Assembly (NCBI GenBank): GCA_008704415.1
Contig: VXIS01000253.1
Location: forward strand, 1 to 64,000
Source of the DNA: Sphaerosporella brunnea
Lineage: Eukaryota > Ascomycota > Pezizomycetes > Pezizales > Pyronemataceae
DNA length: 64,000 nucleotides
Direction of reading: 5' to 3'
Of the stretch, positions 30,871-42,741 are shown in pieces. A program made the translations under genes and the position numbers. Position 1 is the first letter of the stretch. Each line of letters opens with the position of its first letter. Below the pieces are notes generated by a model. The model did not search any database and had not been told where the DNA came from. It saw only the letters and a list, made by a program, of their open reading frames with translations.

Positions 30871-31267
30871 TGTAACGGAGAGGGTCAAGAACAGACTGGA
30901 GGGGCCCAAGGTACTCGCGTACAGAGGGGACAAGAACGAGAGCGGGCACAAAATCCGGAGGCAGGACAAGAGGCGTGACGTGCACGGTCAGGATTCAGAT
31001 TGGAACGAAGATACTCAGATTGACATACGAAGGTTCAGTAAAGAGGAAAGGAAAACAAACAACAAAGCAGAAGCGAAGGCCCCTTATAGCAATCACGTGA
31101 TCGCGGTGCGCCGCGCCACGTGGTAGCCGAACTTAACCTCGGCTTGGAGCCATCCCACTGAGCCTCCCTGCAGAGCCTTATCACGACACCACAAACAACT
31201 CCCACTTCCGAACCTCACCACGTGACAACCACCCACGGAGGGGGGTAAGTAAACTCACGCCGTTACA
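30871..31267 (-). repeat. Element C 3' LTR
   Basis: The 397-bp LTR runs from TGTAACGGAG to CGCCGTTACA. The adjoining minus-strand purine tract GGGAGGAGGATAC marks the plus-strand primer. It differs from 45247-45644 at scattered positions. Confidence 0.9.
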
Positions 31268-31301
31268 GTATCCTCCTCCCAAGGCTGAGCTCCGGCGAAG
31301 C

Positions 31302-33920
31302 TCATTCATCTTCCGGCAGAGGCCCCGGCTTGTCCGGATAGGCCTTGTGGAAGCGATTGATAGCTTCCAGACCATTGACTATCTCGGCTGGTTCCCACTT
31401 CGGCCGATCGTAGCCGGTCCACTTGACCAAATACTGGAGCTTACGCCACCGTCCATGCAGTCGGGAGTCCAATATCCGATTGACGAACCACTCCTGCTCG
31501 CCCTCGATCTCCACCGGAGGTGGTGGGTCCTGTCGTTGTCCCGGGTAGGGATCATCGGGTGCCGGTTCCAGGAGGGAGACGTGGAAGACTGGGTGGACAT
31601 GCATATCCTCATGGAGCCGGAGGCGGTAGGCGTATGCCGAGACATTCTCGGTAACCTCAAACGGGCCGTGATGCTTATTGTCCAGCTTACTGGCTGGACG
31701 CCGAGTCTTCCAATTCCGGGCATCAAGCTAGACCTTGTCTCCGACCTGATAATCAGGAGCCGGTATGCGGTGCTCGTCGGCGTTGTCCTGATATTTCATC
31801 TGGGCCCGTAAGAGTTCCGTACGAAGGTGCGAGTGTATCTCCGAGAGCGTCTTGGCAGTAGTTAAGGCTCTGCGGTCATCAACGTTGTTTAGGGCTGCAG
31901 GGGACAGATCAAACTGGTAACGAGGATCGAAGCTCTTGTTGGCAAAGAATGGTGATGAGCCATGAGCTTCTGATGCCTGGTTGTTGGTTGCGAACTCGGC
32001 CAGCGGCAGCCAGTCAGCCCAGTCATCCTGGAGGTAGTTGACGTTAGCTCGAAGATACTGCTCCATAACCGCATTGATCCTTCCGGTCTGTCCATCAGTC
32101 TGCGGGTGGAAGGCCGTTGAGAGGCGACGTTCGATTCCAAGCCTTCCAAAGAGATGTTCCCAAAAGTCCGATGCAAATTGTGGTCCACGTTCCGAGACTA
32201 TGGTGAGTGGCAAGCCGTGAAGGTGGAATACGTGCTGGATGAAGAGGTCAGCTAGTCCTGCTGCGTCAACATTGGTCTGGCAAGGGATCAGATGTCGCTC
32301 CTTTGTAAGGCGGTCAACCACAACCCAAATCGCATCACAGCCTTGTGACCATGCGAGTCCGGTGATGAAGTCCATGGATATGTCCTGCCAGGGGCGTTCT
32401 GGGATAGGAAGGGGCCGCAGAATCCCGTATGGTGCATGACGGCCTGTTCGGGAGCGTTGGCAGACGTGGCAGTTACGGACATACCGTTCCACGTCCTGCC
32501 GCATCTTTGGCCAGTGGTAGGTTCGACAAAGCAACTCGAGGGTTTTGGATCTCCCTGGGTGGCCAGCGACGGGGGCATCATGGTGTTGTTGCATCAAATG
32601 CAGCCGGAGACGTTCGTATTCGGGCACGTAAAGCTTGCCTCTGTAGGTAAGGCGGTCACCTTCCTAGGCGCATTCTGCCAATGTGATGCGCTGGCTGTGG
32701 CGGACTCCATCGCGCAGCATTTGAAGGACCTGAGACGGGAACAAATCCACATCATAAGCTTCCCGGAATAGGCGACCAAGTGTCACTGCATCGTCTTCTG
32801 GGGATAGTGGGGCAGCATCGAGGGTGGGGTTGGATCGGAGGTCGGCATTGGGAGCGGGGCCTGGTGGCGGAGGAGGCCTAGCAGCAGGGCCATCGGCTAG
32901 GAGGTGGACGATCTGGTGAGGCTTTATGACGACGGAAAAATTTGAAGTCGTGCGCTCATCCCCCTCCTTAGGCAGATCTCCTGATCTGCGAGTCAGTGAG
33001 TCCGGCTTTCATCCAGACTTGCCGGGACGGTAAACGATCTTGAAATTAAACTGCGACCGGAACTGGAACCATCGGGCTTGACGTTGATTCAGGAGCTTGG
33101 TTGTAGTAAAATACTCCAAGTTCTTGTGGTCGGTGAGCACCTGGATTGGGTTTTGCACAGATTGAAGTTCGGACCGCCACTCCTCAAAGGCACGGACGAT
33201 AGCCATCAACTCCTTATCATAAATCTCGTAGTTGCATTCTGCAGGGGAATGCTTCTTGGAGAAATACGCAACAGGGTGGAGGATGCCGTCGTCGTCGTGC
33301 TGTGAGAGGATGCCAGCGGAGACATAGTCGGAGGCGTCTGTTTCCACGATGACGGCACGGTCGTGGTCAAAGCGACGGAGGACTGGAGCGGTGGTGAAGC
33401 ACGTCTTGAGGTTATCAAAGGCTTCCTGTTCGGTCTTGGTCCATTGGAATGGCACGTCTATTTGGGTCAAACGGGTGAGTGGTCGCACCACCTGTGAGTA
33501 GGAACGTATGAATCGGCGGTAGAAGTTGGCATATCCAAGGAAGGCTCTGACATCCTTCAGCTTTTCCGGGGTCGGCCAAGCTCTTACTGCTTTGACCTTG
33601 TCCGGGTCCATCCATATGCCGTCGACACCGATGATCAGTCCCAGATACTTGACCTCCCGTTGGTGGAACTCGCATTTTTCCGGTTTGAGGTGGAGCTCGG
33701 CTTCTAAAAGTCGACGGAGGACCTGTCGGATGTGGTCTTGGTGCTCTTCTAGGGTGTCCGAGTAGATCAGGATGTCGTCCAAATAGGCAGAGGCGAAGCG
33801 GTCCAAAAACGGCGACACAGTATCGTTGATGAAACGTTGGAAGTCAGCAGGAGCATTGGTGAGACCGAACGGCATCACCAGGCATTCAAATAGTCCATAT
33901 CGTGTTTTAAAGGCCGTCTT
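31302..33920 (-). pseudogene. Element C pol, second part (RT end, RNase H, integrase, chromodomain)
   Basis: This continues the RT of 44094-42742 exactly at [11 protein letters not shown]. In order: RT with YLDDILIYS, RNase H ([19 protein letters not shown]), integrase zinc finger (HHDAPVAGH...CHVCQ), core (MDFITGL, STAFHPQTDGQTGRIN) and C-terminal chromodomain (LQYLVKWTGYDRPKWEP). All parts lie in one frame, interrupted by TGA at 33011-33009, TAG at 32666-32664 and TAG at 31730-31728. Each is one transition from a sense codon (CGA, CAG, TGG). The RT catalytic motif is YLDD rather than YIDD. Confidence 0.9.
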
Positions 33921-34938
33921 TGTAAAACCACTAGGTTCACTAAACCGCGTACAAGGAAGATAGGCCAAACACTAATCCTTTTCTAAGGAAAAGACACTTG
34001 TTGGGCGAAGAGCTTTCAGATACGGGATCGGTAAAGATTCGCTAATGGTACGAGTATATTCGTACCGAAGGGAAAATAGGATAAAGATTTCGAAACGAAT
34101 ATAGATTGTGTAAACGACAATATTGTTAAGGCTGAACCTCACAATATCCTAACGATGATGTCTGCTAACTCTAGTGGACTCTCAACTCGAGGGAAATCTC
34201 GCGGGTTATATCCTGACGGATTCGCCTTTGAGCCTCAAAGTTGATTTCCAATCCTCGGACGAACAATTGCCCCGATTGCCACGTAAGGGTACCGAGCTTC
34301 TTTGACTAGCCAGGGATTATAGATAACCCCCACTTCAACTCGGACACTCTTCTGCAGCTATGGCGTGATTGAACGCGTAAGCTTTGATGCCTAGAATGCC
34401 CTATTGAAGTGCCGCAGTAGCTATGACGTGATGACCAATTACCGAAGTGACTTTGGTACTTATCAAGTCTTGTCACAGGTGCTCCCCTCATATACCCACC
34501 GGGTACGTTCCGGTATAACGGTCGGGCGCAACGTGATGTGAGTTATTTTGTCCCCTGGAAAAAACTATTTTTCTATGGGAACCGGCAACTAACCACTTTT
34601 TGCCATATAACTCACGGTGAATAACCTGTGACAACTGCAAGGTGTTAGACCAACACAGTTGTCATTATTCATTTGTATGCGCACGAATGGTGAGTTATTT
34701 TGTACCCTGGAAAAAACTATTTTTCTATGGGAACCGGCAACTAACTTCACCATCGCCATTATGACGTAAGTCTTGTAACTCTTAGGACACTTCCTAATAG
34801 AGTGGACTTATAGATAATTATACAGCCTCACTGTTGATAATCATCACCGTCAATAAACCGTTATGTAGCCCTTAAGGTAATGTAGCCATAACTCGTAAGG
34901 GGGTACCAAAAATGGTACTGTGGGAGGTGGGTGTAACA
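33921..34938 (-). repeat. B1 3' LTR
   Basis: The 1018-bp LTR runs from TGTAAAACCACTAGG to GGTGTAACA. It is nearly identical to 41719-42736 and to 57700-58716. Short ORFs within it (for example 34306-34491 minus) are LTR sequence, repeated at each copy. Confidence 0.95.
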
Positions 34939-35154
34939 CCACCTCCCCCCTTATAAAGGTTCGTCCGCGAACCGCAGTTGTTGGACATGGGGTGTTCTCC
35001 TGCCATCGTAAACTTCGTAAAGAAAAAACAAAAAAGAAAAAACTTAACACTGTACCAAAACCTATACAAGGAAAAAATGTACATGACCAGGCGTCTTGTC
35101 AGCCGTTAAAAAACCTGGATCCCCTAATAGCTTCACCAGGAAAAAGGTTCTGAC

Positions 35155-38100
35155 TCAGCCTCTTAACCTGACTCTCCTGTCCTTGGCAGCTTGTGGGAAT
35201 TTCCGATGGAACTTTCTCAAAGCTGCTTCACCGGTACCTTCAAAACATTCCCACGGTTCTTCTGTCCAGTCTTCCTCATTTGGAAACCCTTTCCACTTGA
35301 CCAAGTACTTGATGGTACCAGTACTGTCACAAGAACTACCTAGGATCTCATCGATCTCCCAGAGCCCTTCTTCGTCAAGGTCCATCGCATTTTCATCTTC
35401 GACTGCAACCGCAGGAGGTCGAAGGCCCTTTTGCGACTGTCTGTAGGGCTCAAGCAGCGAAACATGGAAGGTAGGATGTATACGCCATCGCTTAGGAAGT
35501 TCAATCCTTATAGCGGATGGTGACACTACCTTTATCACCTTGAAGGGTCCATGCATTTTCGCATCTAGCTTGCGAGATGGTCTTCTTGTCCGAAGGTTCT
35601 TGCCATTGAGCATAACAAGATCACCAACTTGGTACCTGGGTGCAGCCTTTGACCGTTTGTCATAGTGCTTCCGCATAGATTCACGGGTCTGTTCCAATGC
35701 TTCCTTGCACAACTTATGGATGCTTTCCATCCAGTGCGCATAGTTTCTTGCCGACGGGTTTTTCACCTCAGCCTCAACAGGCCAATTTGTTCTTGGGTGA
35801 TAACCGTAGTTGGCAAAGAAAGGTGACAGACTTGTAGCTGTGGTGACGGAGTTGTTATACGCGTACTCAGCCATGGGAATCATTTCTACCCAATTATCTT
35901 GCTCGTAATTGCAAAAGAACCTCAGGTATTGTTCCACAGTTTGGTTGACGCACTCCGTTTGACCATCAGTCTGTGGGTGGAAGGCAGTAGACATTCCACG
36001 TTTAATCTTCAAGAGATCCATTAACGTTTCCCAAAATTTGGAAGTGAAACGGGCATCTCTGTCCGATATGATGCTACTAGGCAAGCCGTGCAATCGCCAT
36101 ACCTCTCGCAGGAATACGCGTGCAACATCGGCAGCTTTCTTCGCATCCTTCTTTAGCGGAATGAAGTGACACATTTTTGTAAAGCGGTCGACAACAACCA
36201 TCAACTGGTCACAGTCCTCTGACAGAGGTAAATCTGTGATAAAGTCCATTGATATTGAGTCCCACGGGGCATACGGAACTTCTAGAGGAGACAAGCACTC
36301 CATAGCGGGCGTGACGTGCAGACTTAGCTTTTTGGCATTCTGGGCATGAGTTCACATAGTCCCGAATCCAAGCATCCATTGTAGGCCAGAAGAAATTGCG
36401 ACGCACTAACTCTACGGTCTTGTCTGCTCCCATATGGCCAGCAACAACCGAGTCGTGATCTGCTTCCTACAATTTGCTTCTTTAAGTCCAAGCTGTCAGG
36501 AACGTATAGACGGCCTCTGTAGTACAGGGCTCCATCGTCATATTCCATGCCTTCACTAGGATTACCGCTCATAGCATTCTCGTAATCATGCATCCAAGCT
36601 TCATCTTGTGCTCCAGCAGTAAAGATTTGCTCAAGTAGTTCACTACTGAAACGTACCCTGGGGATAGTCTGTAGCTTCGCCGAAGAAAGAATAACCTGTT
36701 CGCCTTCAACTGTTACCAGTTGGTCGGGTCGCAACACCCTGTAAATGGGTTGGTTTTCGTTTTCTTCGATGCTACCTCCCCCCTTTTGTGGGCGGTACTC
36801 CGGACGCCTAGACAATGCATCGGGTTTCCCATTCTGACTACCAGGTCTATATATGATCTTAAAATCATAACCTGCCAACTCTTGTGCCCATCTTGCTTGA
36901 CGACGATTCAACACTTTTGATGTCGTAAAGTATTCCAGATTCTTATGATCTGTATACACCAAGACGGTGTGAGCGGCTCCCTCGAGATATCTTCTCCATT
37001 CCTTAAAGCATGATACTATTGCTAGCATCTCTTTATCATGAATTTCGTAATTTATCTCTGCCTTGTCCATTTTACGTGAATGGAAGGCAACGGGATGAAG
37101 TCTCTTTTCAAATTCTTGGGACAACACACCACCAATCGCAAAGTCACTTGCATCGGTTTCCATAATGCATTGCAAGTCTGGGTCATAGTGTTTCAGGATC
37201 GGAGCTGAAGTAAAGCGGCGCTTTAATTCTTCAAAACTCCACTGGGCTTGCCTATTCCATGCCCAAGCATTTCCTTTCTTCGTTAAGTCAGTCAAAGGCT
37301 TAGCGATCATAGAAAAGTTCTTGATGAAACGGCGATAAAAGTTTGCAAACCCCATGAAAGACTGAACGTCCTTCACGGAAGTTGGCACTTCCCAGTCCAG
37401 GATGGTTTGCACCTTATCTTGAGCCATGCTAATTCCTTCTGCCGAGATGATATATCCCAAGAACTCGACTGTAGACACATGCCATTCGCACTTATCAGGT
37501 GCAAGGGCAAGTTTATATTCCATTAAACGTCGGAGTACTTCACGAACTAGTTGTTCATGTTCTTCTTCAGTTTTGGAGTATATCAGGATGTCATCGATAT
37601 AGACAACAACTCCTTGGTCAATAAGATCTCTCAAAATCTCAGTCATCATGTTCTGAAATGTGGCAGGGGCATTAGCAAGCCCAAACGGCATCACTAGATA
37701 TTCATAATGACCATATCTAGTTCGGAAGGCCGTCTTCCATTCATCACCCTTCTTAATCCGAATAAGATTATAACCGCTCTTCAGGTCAATCTTAGTGAAC
37801 ATCTTGGCTCCTTGAACACGATCTCGAAGCTCGTTCATTAGTGGTAAAGGGTATCTGTTGAGCACAGTTACTCGGTTGAGACCACGATAGTCTACCACTA
37901 ATCGGATTCCTCTACCATGCGGCTTCGGAACGAAGAGAATGGGTGCGCCAGCAGGCGACTTGCTTGGTCGAATCTTACCTTCGCTCAACATTTGGGTAAG
38001 ATATTCCTTCAAAGCCGCTAGTTCCTTTTCTGAGAGGGCATAAATCGGTCCCCAAGGTGGTTGTTCACCATCCTTGATATCAATTGCATGATCAAAAGAT

Positions 38101-38756
38101 CGATGCTCTGGAAGTTCTGCAGCAGCTTCAGGACTGAATACTCTGCTGAACTCTTGATATTGCTTAGGTACCATTTGTGTCCAGTCGAGAACTAGTGCTT
38201 CCCCATCAGGACGTACCATTCCAATAAGCCCGAACATATGAGGATCTAATCCCATGTGTAGGATTGCCTCGTCAAATTCAATTGTGAATTCTTCGCTTTT
38301 GGTCTTGGTACAGTTCCGTTGACAGTGCTGGGAATCAAACTTGATGTTTCCTTCCCACAACCCAGAGGGTTGGTGCTTTGCCAGATACCACCATGGTAGA
38401 ATTAGATCACACGAGTCCTCCATTGGGGAAACTTCGAAGGTTTCCTTATCGAAGTGATCTCCATGTCTAATGGTCAAAGGGAAGGTATACTGCTCACCTG
38501 CAGTGGATACCGAGTCACCTTCAAAATTCACCATTCGTACTGGTTTTTGACGACGCACAGTCGGGATGCGATACTTCTCTACTATTCGGTCAGAGAGTGT
38601 AAAGCACGACGCTCCACTGTCTGCCAGACAGCGTACTGAAATTTCTTTCTTATTGTCCCATGACAAGGTCATGTTCAGATAAGGTCTTGGTCCATTGACA
38701 GGAGGTTTGAAGCGCTTAGCTTCAGGAGCTCCGTCAGTAACGATTTTCCTCTTCAT
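35155..38756 (-). pseudogene. B1 pol polyprotein with two single-base insertions
   Basis: It is colinear with the intact 1199-residue frame of copy B2 (62531-58932). Relative to B2 it has one extra C at about 36466 and one extra A at about 36293. These split it into 38756-36470 (protease DSGAS, RT with YIDD, RNase H, linker), a short middle frame holding the integrase zinc finger (36433-36293), and 36292-35155 (integrase core, chromodomain YLVKWKGFPNEEDW). Both indels fall in or near the integrase zinc finger, so no functional integrase could be made. Confidence 0.93.
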
Positions 38757-39351
38757 GATGGGAATCTGTTATTGAATAGCCTTTCGACACTATTCTGGCC
38801 ACAACGGGTCACTAAATTTTTTGCGTATTGAAGTTTTTTGTGGGTCACTTGTGGGTTTTCAAAACTGAATCATACGCAGACACGCCTGCGTGTTTCGGGT
38901 TTTGAACCCATCCTCAGTGCGCATTTTGTCGCAACAAAATCCAAAACTTTTCAATTGACTCAAAAGCAAACAAAAAACAAGACCAAACGAAATTCCAAAG
39001 GTTCATCCAGACAGACAAAGGAAATCCAATCCAGTTCTTCCAGAAACCCAAAACAAAACAAACATCCGCAGATGAACAAAGGAAACCATATTCCATAACC
39101 CCGTACTAGAAATCCTATCTAGCGGATTGTTAGCTTAGAATGGCTATTCCAACAAGGCAAGGGATCCTTCTGATCCTGAGTAATGCAAGCTGACCAAACT
39201 ATTGACGCACCAACCCCGGCGCAATGCGGGGAGGGAGGCACCCCCAGTAGTGAGCTTTCGCTACACTCTGACCAGTCGTTTGTCAACAGCAAGGGCTTCT
39301 TGCAACAGCTCGCCTTGAACAGGGTGGTGGGAACTTACCCAAGTTATCCCA
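38757..39351 (-). other. Non-coding spacer between gag and pol of B1
   Basis: About 595 bp separate the gag stop (39354-39352) from the pol ATG (38756). A consensus donor GTAAGT lies 13 bases after the gag stop (39338-39333). A GCTAAC branch-like motif is at about 39134-39129, and CAG acceptor-like sequence lies 9 bases before the pol ATG (38768-38766). The small ORFs inside (38914-39096 and others) look random. The same spacer is present in B2 (62532-63126). Confidence 0.6.
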
Positions 39352-41681
39352 CTATTCCTCCTTCTCAGAATCACTCTCCAGTAGAGTGATGCGACGAGGC
39401 GGCAACGAAGACGAGGAGATTGCCGGGCGGGCATCGCGGTCACAAAGGCGATCCACAATGCTCCGGGCACTAATTTTCGGACGCTTATTAGTGCCCGAAC
39501 TGTTAGCCTCTTCGGCTTCAATGGCAGCGTCGGGAATTCGGCGCTTCTGCCCAGCCAGCTTACGAGCTGAGGTCGTAACCTTATCAGCCGTACAGCTGCT
39601 CCATCTGTGGCCTGACTTGCCACAGTGAAGGCAGAGGTTATCTTTCTTACGCTTTTCAATAAGCGTAGGAGCGATCCCCTTCAACTTGTCATTGGTGAAA
39701 GGCTTTTCTGCCTTACCAACGGCCTTTCCCTTTCCCTGACCCTTGTCACCTCGTTTACCGACCTTATGGTCGGAACCTTGAGGCTTCAGCGGGTCAGAGT
39801 TGCCATTCTTGGAGCCTTTTTGCGAGGAGTTCTTGTGACTAGAACCCCTTATCTCCTGGACTTGTTTTCTGAGAGCAGCCTCCTTTGCGAGGTGTTTCTC
39901 ATACTCACGTCCAACACGCTTTATCTTAAAGATAAAGGCTGTGTCATCGTCTTCGGCTAAATCCGAGTATGACATCCGCTTGCGGAGTTCCTCGGATAAG
40001 CCGCCAAGTAGCAGGTTTCTCCAAACTACTCCGGAGAGACCCACAAGGTGGTTTCGTGTCTGCATTTGCTGCAGATATGCGTCTATGTTCTTTTCATAGC
40101 GCAGCGCTTTCATCTCCTCGAGCATGTCGTCATCTTCATGCTCATTGATGAACTCGGCATCCATGGCTGACATGAATGCCTTCCAGTTATCCTCAAGTTT
40201 TTGTTTCTTGAGGTACCGAGCGCGTGCGTTGAACCAAGTTAACGCATCACCACCCATTGCCTGCCCGATATAGATCAATTTCTGTTTATCGGACTTATAG
40301 GCACCTCGGTAGTAGTCAAACCACCGATCAAGGGAGTCAACCCAATCCCTGTACTGCAATTTGCCGGACTTGCCGTTAAATCGCTCAGGTGAGGGGATCT
40401 TGGGTTGCTCCACGGTCGTGACGACCATCCGGGATGACTTCCTCTTTTTGCGACGATCATCATCGCTGTCTGAGGAGGAGTCGGGGTTACCGAATCCAGC
40501 GTTATCCGGATCAGAGTCATCCGAAGATGACGATGACGAACTAGAGTGCGATCTGGGCACACCTCTAGCCGTCTTCCGCGGAGGCGGTGGGTTACCTCCA
40601 CCCGCAGAACCGGCTTTGGAACTCCTCTTGGAGTCTTTACCGTAGTCTTTCGCGGTGGCGACGGGAGCAGTAGGCAATACAACGCGTATAGGCGTTTGTG
40701 CCACTCTGGTCGGAGCGGGACCTTGGTTGGGATCGGCGTAGCGCTTACCAAGGGGTACGTTTTCCCACACAACTCCTTCCTCTTCGTCCTCATCGTCGTC
40801 GACTGGAGGAGGAACAGAAAATTGTTCCTCAATAGGGGCCTTGTTTTTTCCCTTGGTCTTCGCACGTTCTCGAATGGATAGCTCCTCTAACGACTTGCCA
40901 TCCTTTAGCGATTGAGCGAGATCGCGAAGACTTGCTTCCGCATCATCGGGGTTTTGTGTCTGGACCTGTTCGATAGCGAGTTCCAGAAACGCGGCCACTT
41001 GTTTGCGGGTTTTTTCCTCAAGATCCTGCTCCCTGCGCCGGAATTCCTCCTTGGTCTTCTTGCGCTCGGTACGGATCTGTTTTTCAAGGGCTTTGAGGCG
41101 GTCCTCCTGTGGTCTTGGACAAGGTAATTAGGGACGTAATGGCCCCACTGTGCTCGTCTGCGACTCCTTTGACATACACCGCAACTTCATTGACAAAGTG
41201 CGCTTGCGTTTCGGCTTGCGCAGCTAAGGCTTTGAATTTCTCGGTCTGTTTTTCATCGGAAGCTTCAAGGGCCAACTGCACGGATTGTGCAAAGTTGTCC
41301 GAAGCGAGACGCACAACCTCAAAATCTCTGCGCTTGCGCCTGGGCCAGAGTATCCTTATTGGACTCGGCCTGCACGTAGAGATGGTGTTGTGAAGCTAGT
41401 AGTTCCTTATAGGCTTGAACTAGCTGAGGGAAGACTTTCTCAATGTCTTCCTGGCGCTCGTTAAGTTTCGAGTGGAGATCTTCGAAGCTTCTCAGTCGGC
41501 GGTCAATTGCTTGAGCCGCATCCGATAGCCAGTCTGGTACTTCCACCTCGACAGCGTGCTGAACTAAGTCCACTTTGCTGACGGCTCGACCGTCAACGGT
41601 ATCGATGTCCATAGGCTCCAAAACATTGGTGGCCTTGACAAGCCTCAATGGCTTAGTGACTCGGACAACGGATTCGGACAT
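39352..41681 (-). pseudogene. B1 gag, frameshifted twice in the N-terminal half
   Basis: The likely start is ATG 41681-41679 (MSESVVRVTK), 37 bases after the LTR. Three frames succeed each other: 41681 to about 41325, about 41325 to 41105, then the long 548-codon frame ending at 39352. The N-terminal third is heptad-rich, probably coiled coil (QAEAQ..., EDRLKALEKQIRTERKK). The Gag core (PSPERFNGKSGKLQYRDWVDSL) and a CCHC knuckle CLHCGKSGHRWSSC follow. Unbroken it would be about 775 residues. Confidence 0.88.
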
Positions 41682-41707
41682 GTTTGCGATATCGTGAGGT
41701 ATATCGC

Positions 41708-41716
41708 TAACAATAT
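41708..41716 (-). promoter_or_regulatory. B1 self-complementary primer site
   Basis: In element sense ATATTGTTA begins two bases after the 5' LTR and is complementary to TAACAATAT inside the LTR (plus-strand 41918-41926). It is nine nucleotides long, shorter than the 11 of element A, but in the same position. Confidence 0.5.
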
Positions 41717-41718
41717 AC

Positions 41719-42736
41719 TGTAAAACCACTAGGTTCACTAAACCGCGTACAAGGAAGATAGGCCAAACAGTAATCCTTTTCTAAGGAAAAGACACTTGTT
41801 GGGCGAAGAGCTTTCAGATACGGGATCGGTAAAGATTCGCTAATGGTACGAGTATATTCGTACCGAAGGGAAAATAGGATAAAGATTTCGAAACGAATAT
41901 AGATTGTGTAAACGACAATATTGTTAAGGCTGAACCTCACAATATCCTAACGATGATGTCTGCTAACTCTGGTGGTCTCTCAACTCGAGGGAAATCTCGC
42001 GGGTTATATCCTGACGGATTCGCCTTTGAGCCTCAAAGTTGATTTCCAATCCTCGGACGAACAATTGCCCCGATTGCCACGTAAGGGTACCGAGCTTCTT
42101 TGACTAGCCAGGGATTATAGATAACCCCCACTCCAACTCGGACACTCTTCTGCAGCTATGGCGTGATTGAACGCGTAAGCTTTGATGCCTAGAATGCCCT
42201 ATTGAAGTGCCGCAGTAGCTATGACGTGATGACCAATTACCGAAGTGACTTTGGTACTTATCAAGTCTTGTCACAGGTGCTCCCCTCATATACCCACCGG
42301 GTACGTTCCGGTATAACGGTCGGGCGCAACGTGATGTGAGTTATTTTGTACCCTGGAAAAAACTATTTTTCTATGGGAACCGGCAACTAACCACTTTTTG
42401 CCATATAACTCACGGTGAATAACCTGTGACAACTGCAAGGTGTTAGACCAACACAGTTGTCATTATTCATTTGTATGCGCACGAATGGTGAGTTATTTTG
42501 TACCCTGGAAAAAACTATTTTTCTATGGGAACCGGCAACTAACTTCACCATCGCCATTATGACGTAAGTCTTGTAACTCTTAGGACACTTCCTAATAGAG
42601 TGGACTTATAGATAATTATACAGCCTCACTGTTGATAATCATCACCGTCAATAAACCGTTATGTAGCCCTTAAGGTAATGTAGCCATAACTCGTAAGGGG
42701 GTACCAAAAATGGTACTGTGGGAGGTGGGTGTAACA
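41719..42736 (-). repeat. B1 5' LTR
   Basis: The 1018-bp LTR is the partner of 33921-34938, with the same length and only a few substitutions (for example TGTACCCTGG here, TGTCCCCTGG there). Confidence 0.95.
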
Positions 42737-42741
42737 GTCTT

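Larger units (their letters stand above)
33921..42736 (-). mobile_element. Family B Ty3/gypsy chromovirus, young full-length copy (B1)
   Basis: An 8816-bp element with 1018-bp LTRs is flanked by GTCTT (33916-33920 and 42737-42741), inserted into the RT of element C. Minus-strand order: 5' LTR (42736-41719), primer site, gag, about 0.6-kb spacer, pol, purine tract GGGGGGAGGTGG, 3' LTR. LTRs differ at only a handful of positions, so insertion is recent. Four single-base-scale frame breaks (two in gag, two in pol) make the copy defective. Confidence 0.96.

Noticed and set aside
34306..34491. Recurrent 61-codon ORF in B LTRs (also 42104-42289 and 58085-58270) as a gene
   Set aside because: It lies wholly in the LTR and is conserved only because the young LTR copies are near-identical; disrupted in older copies.
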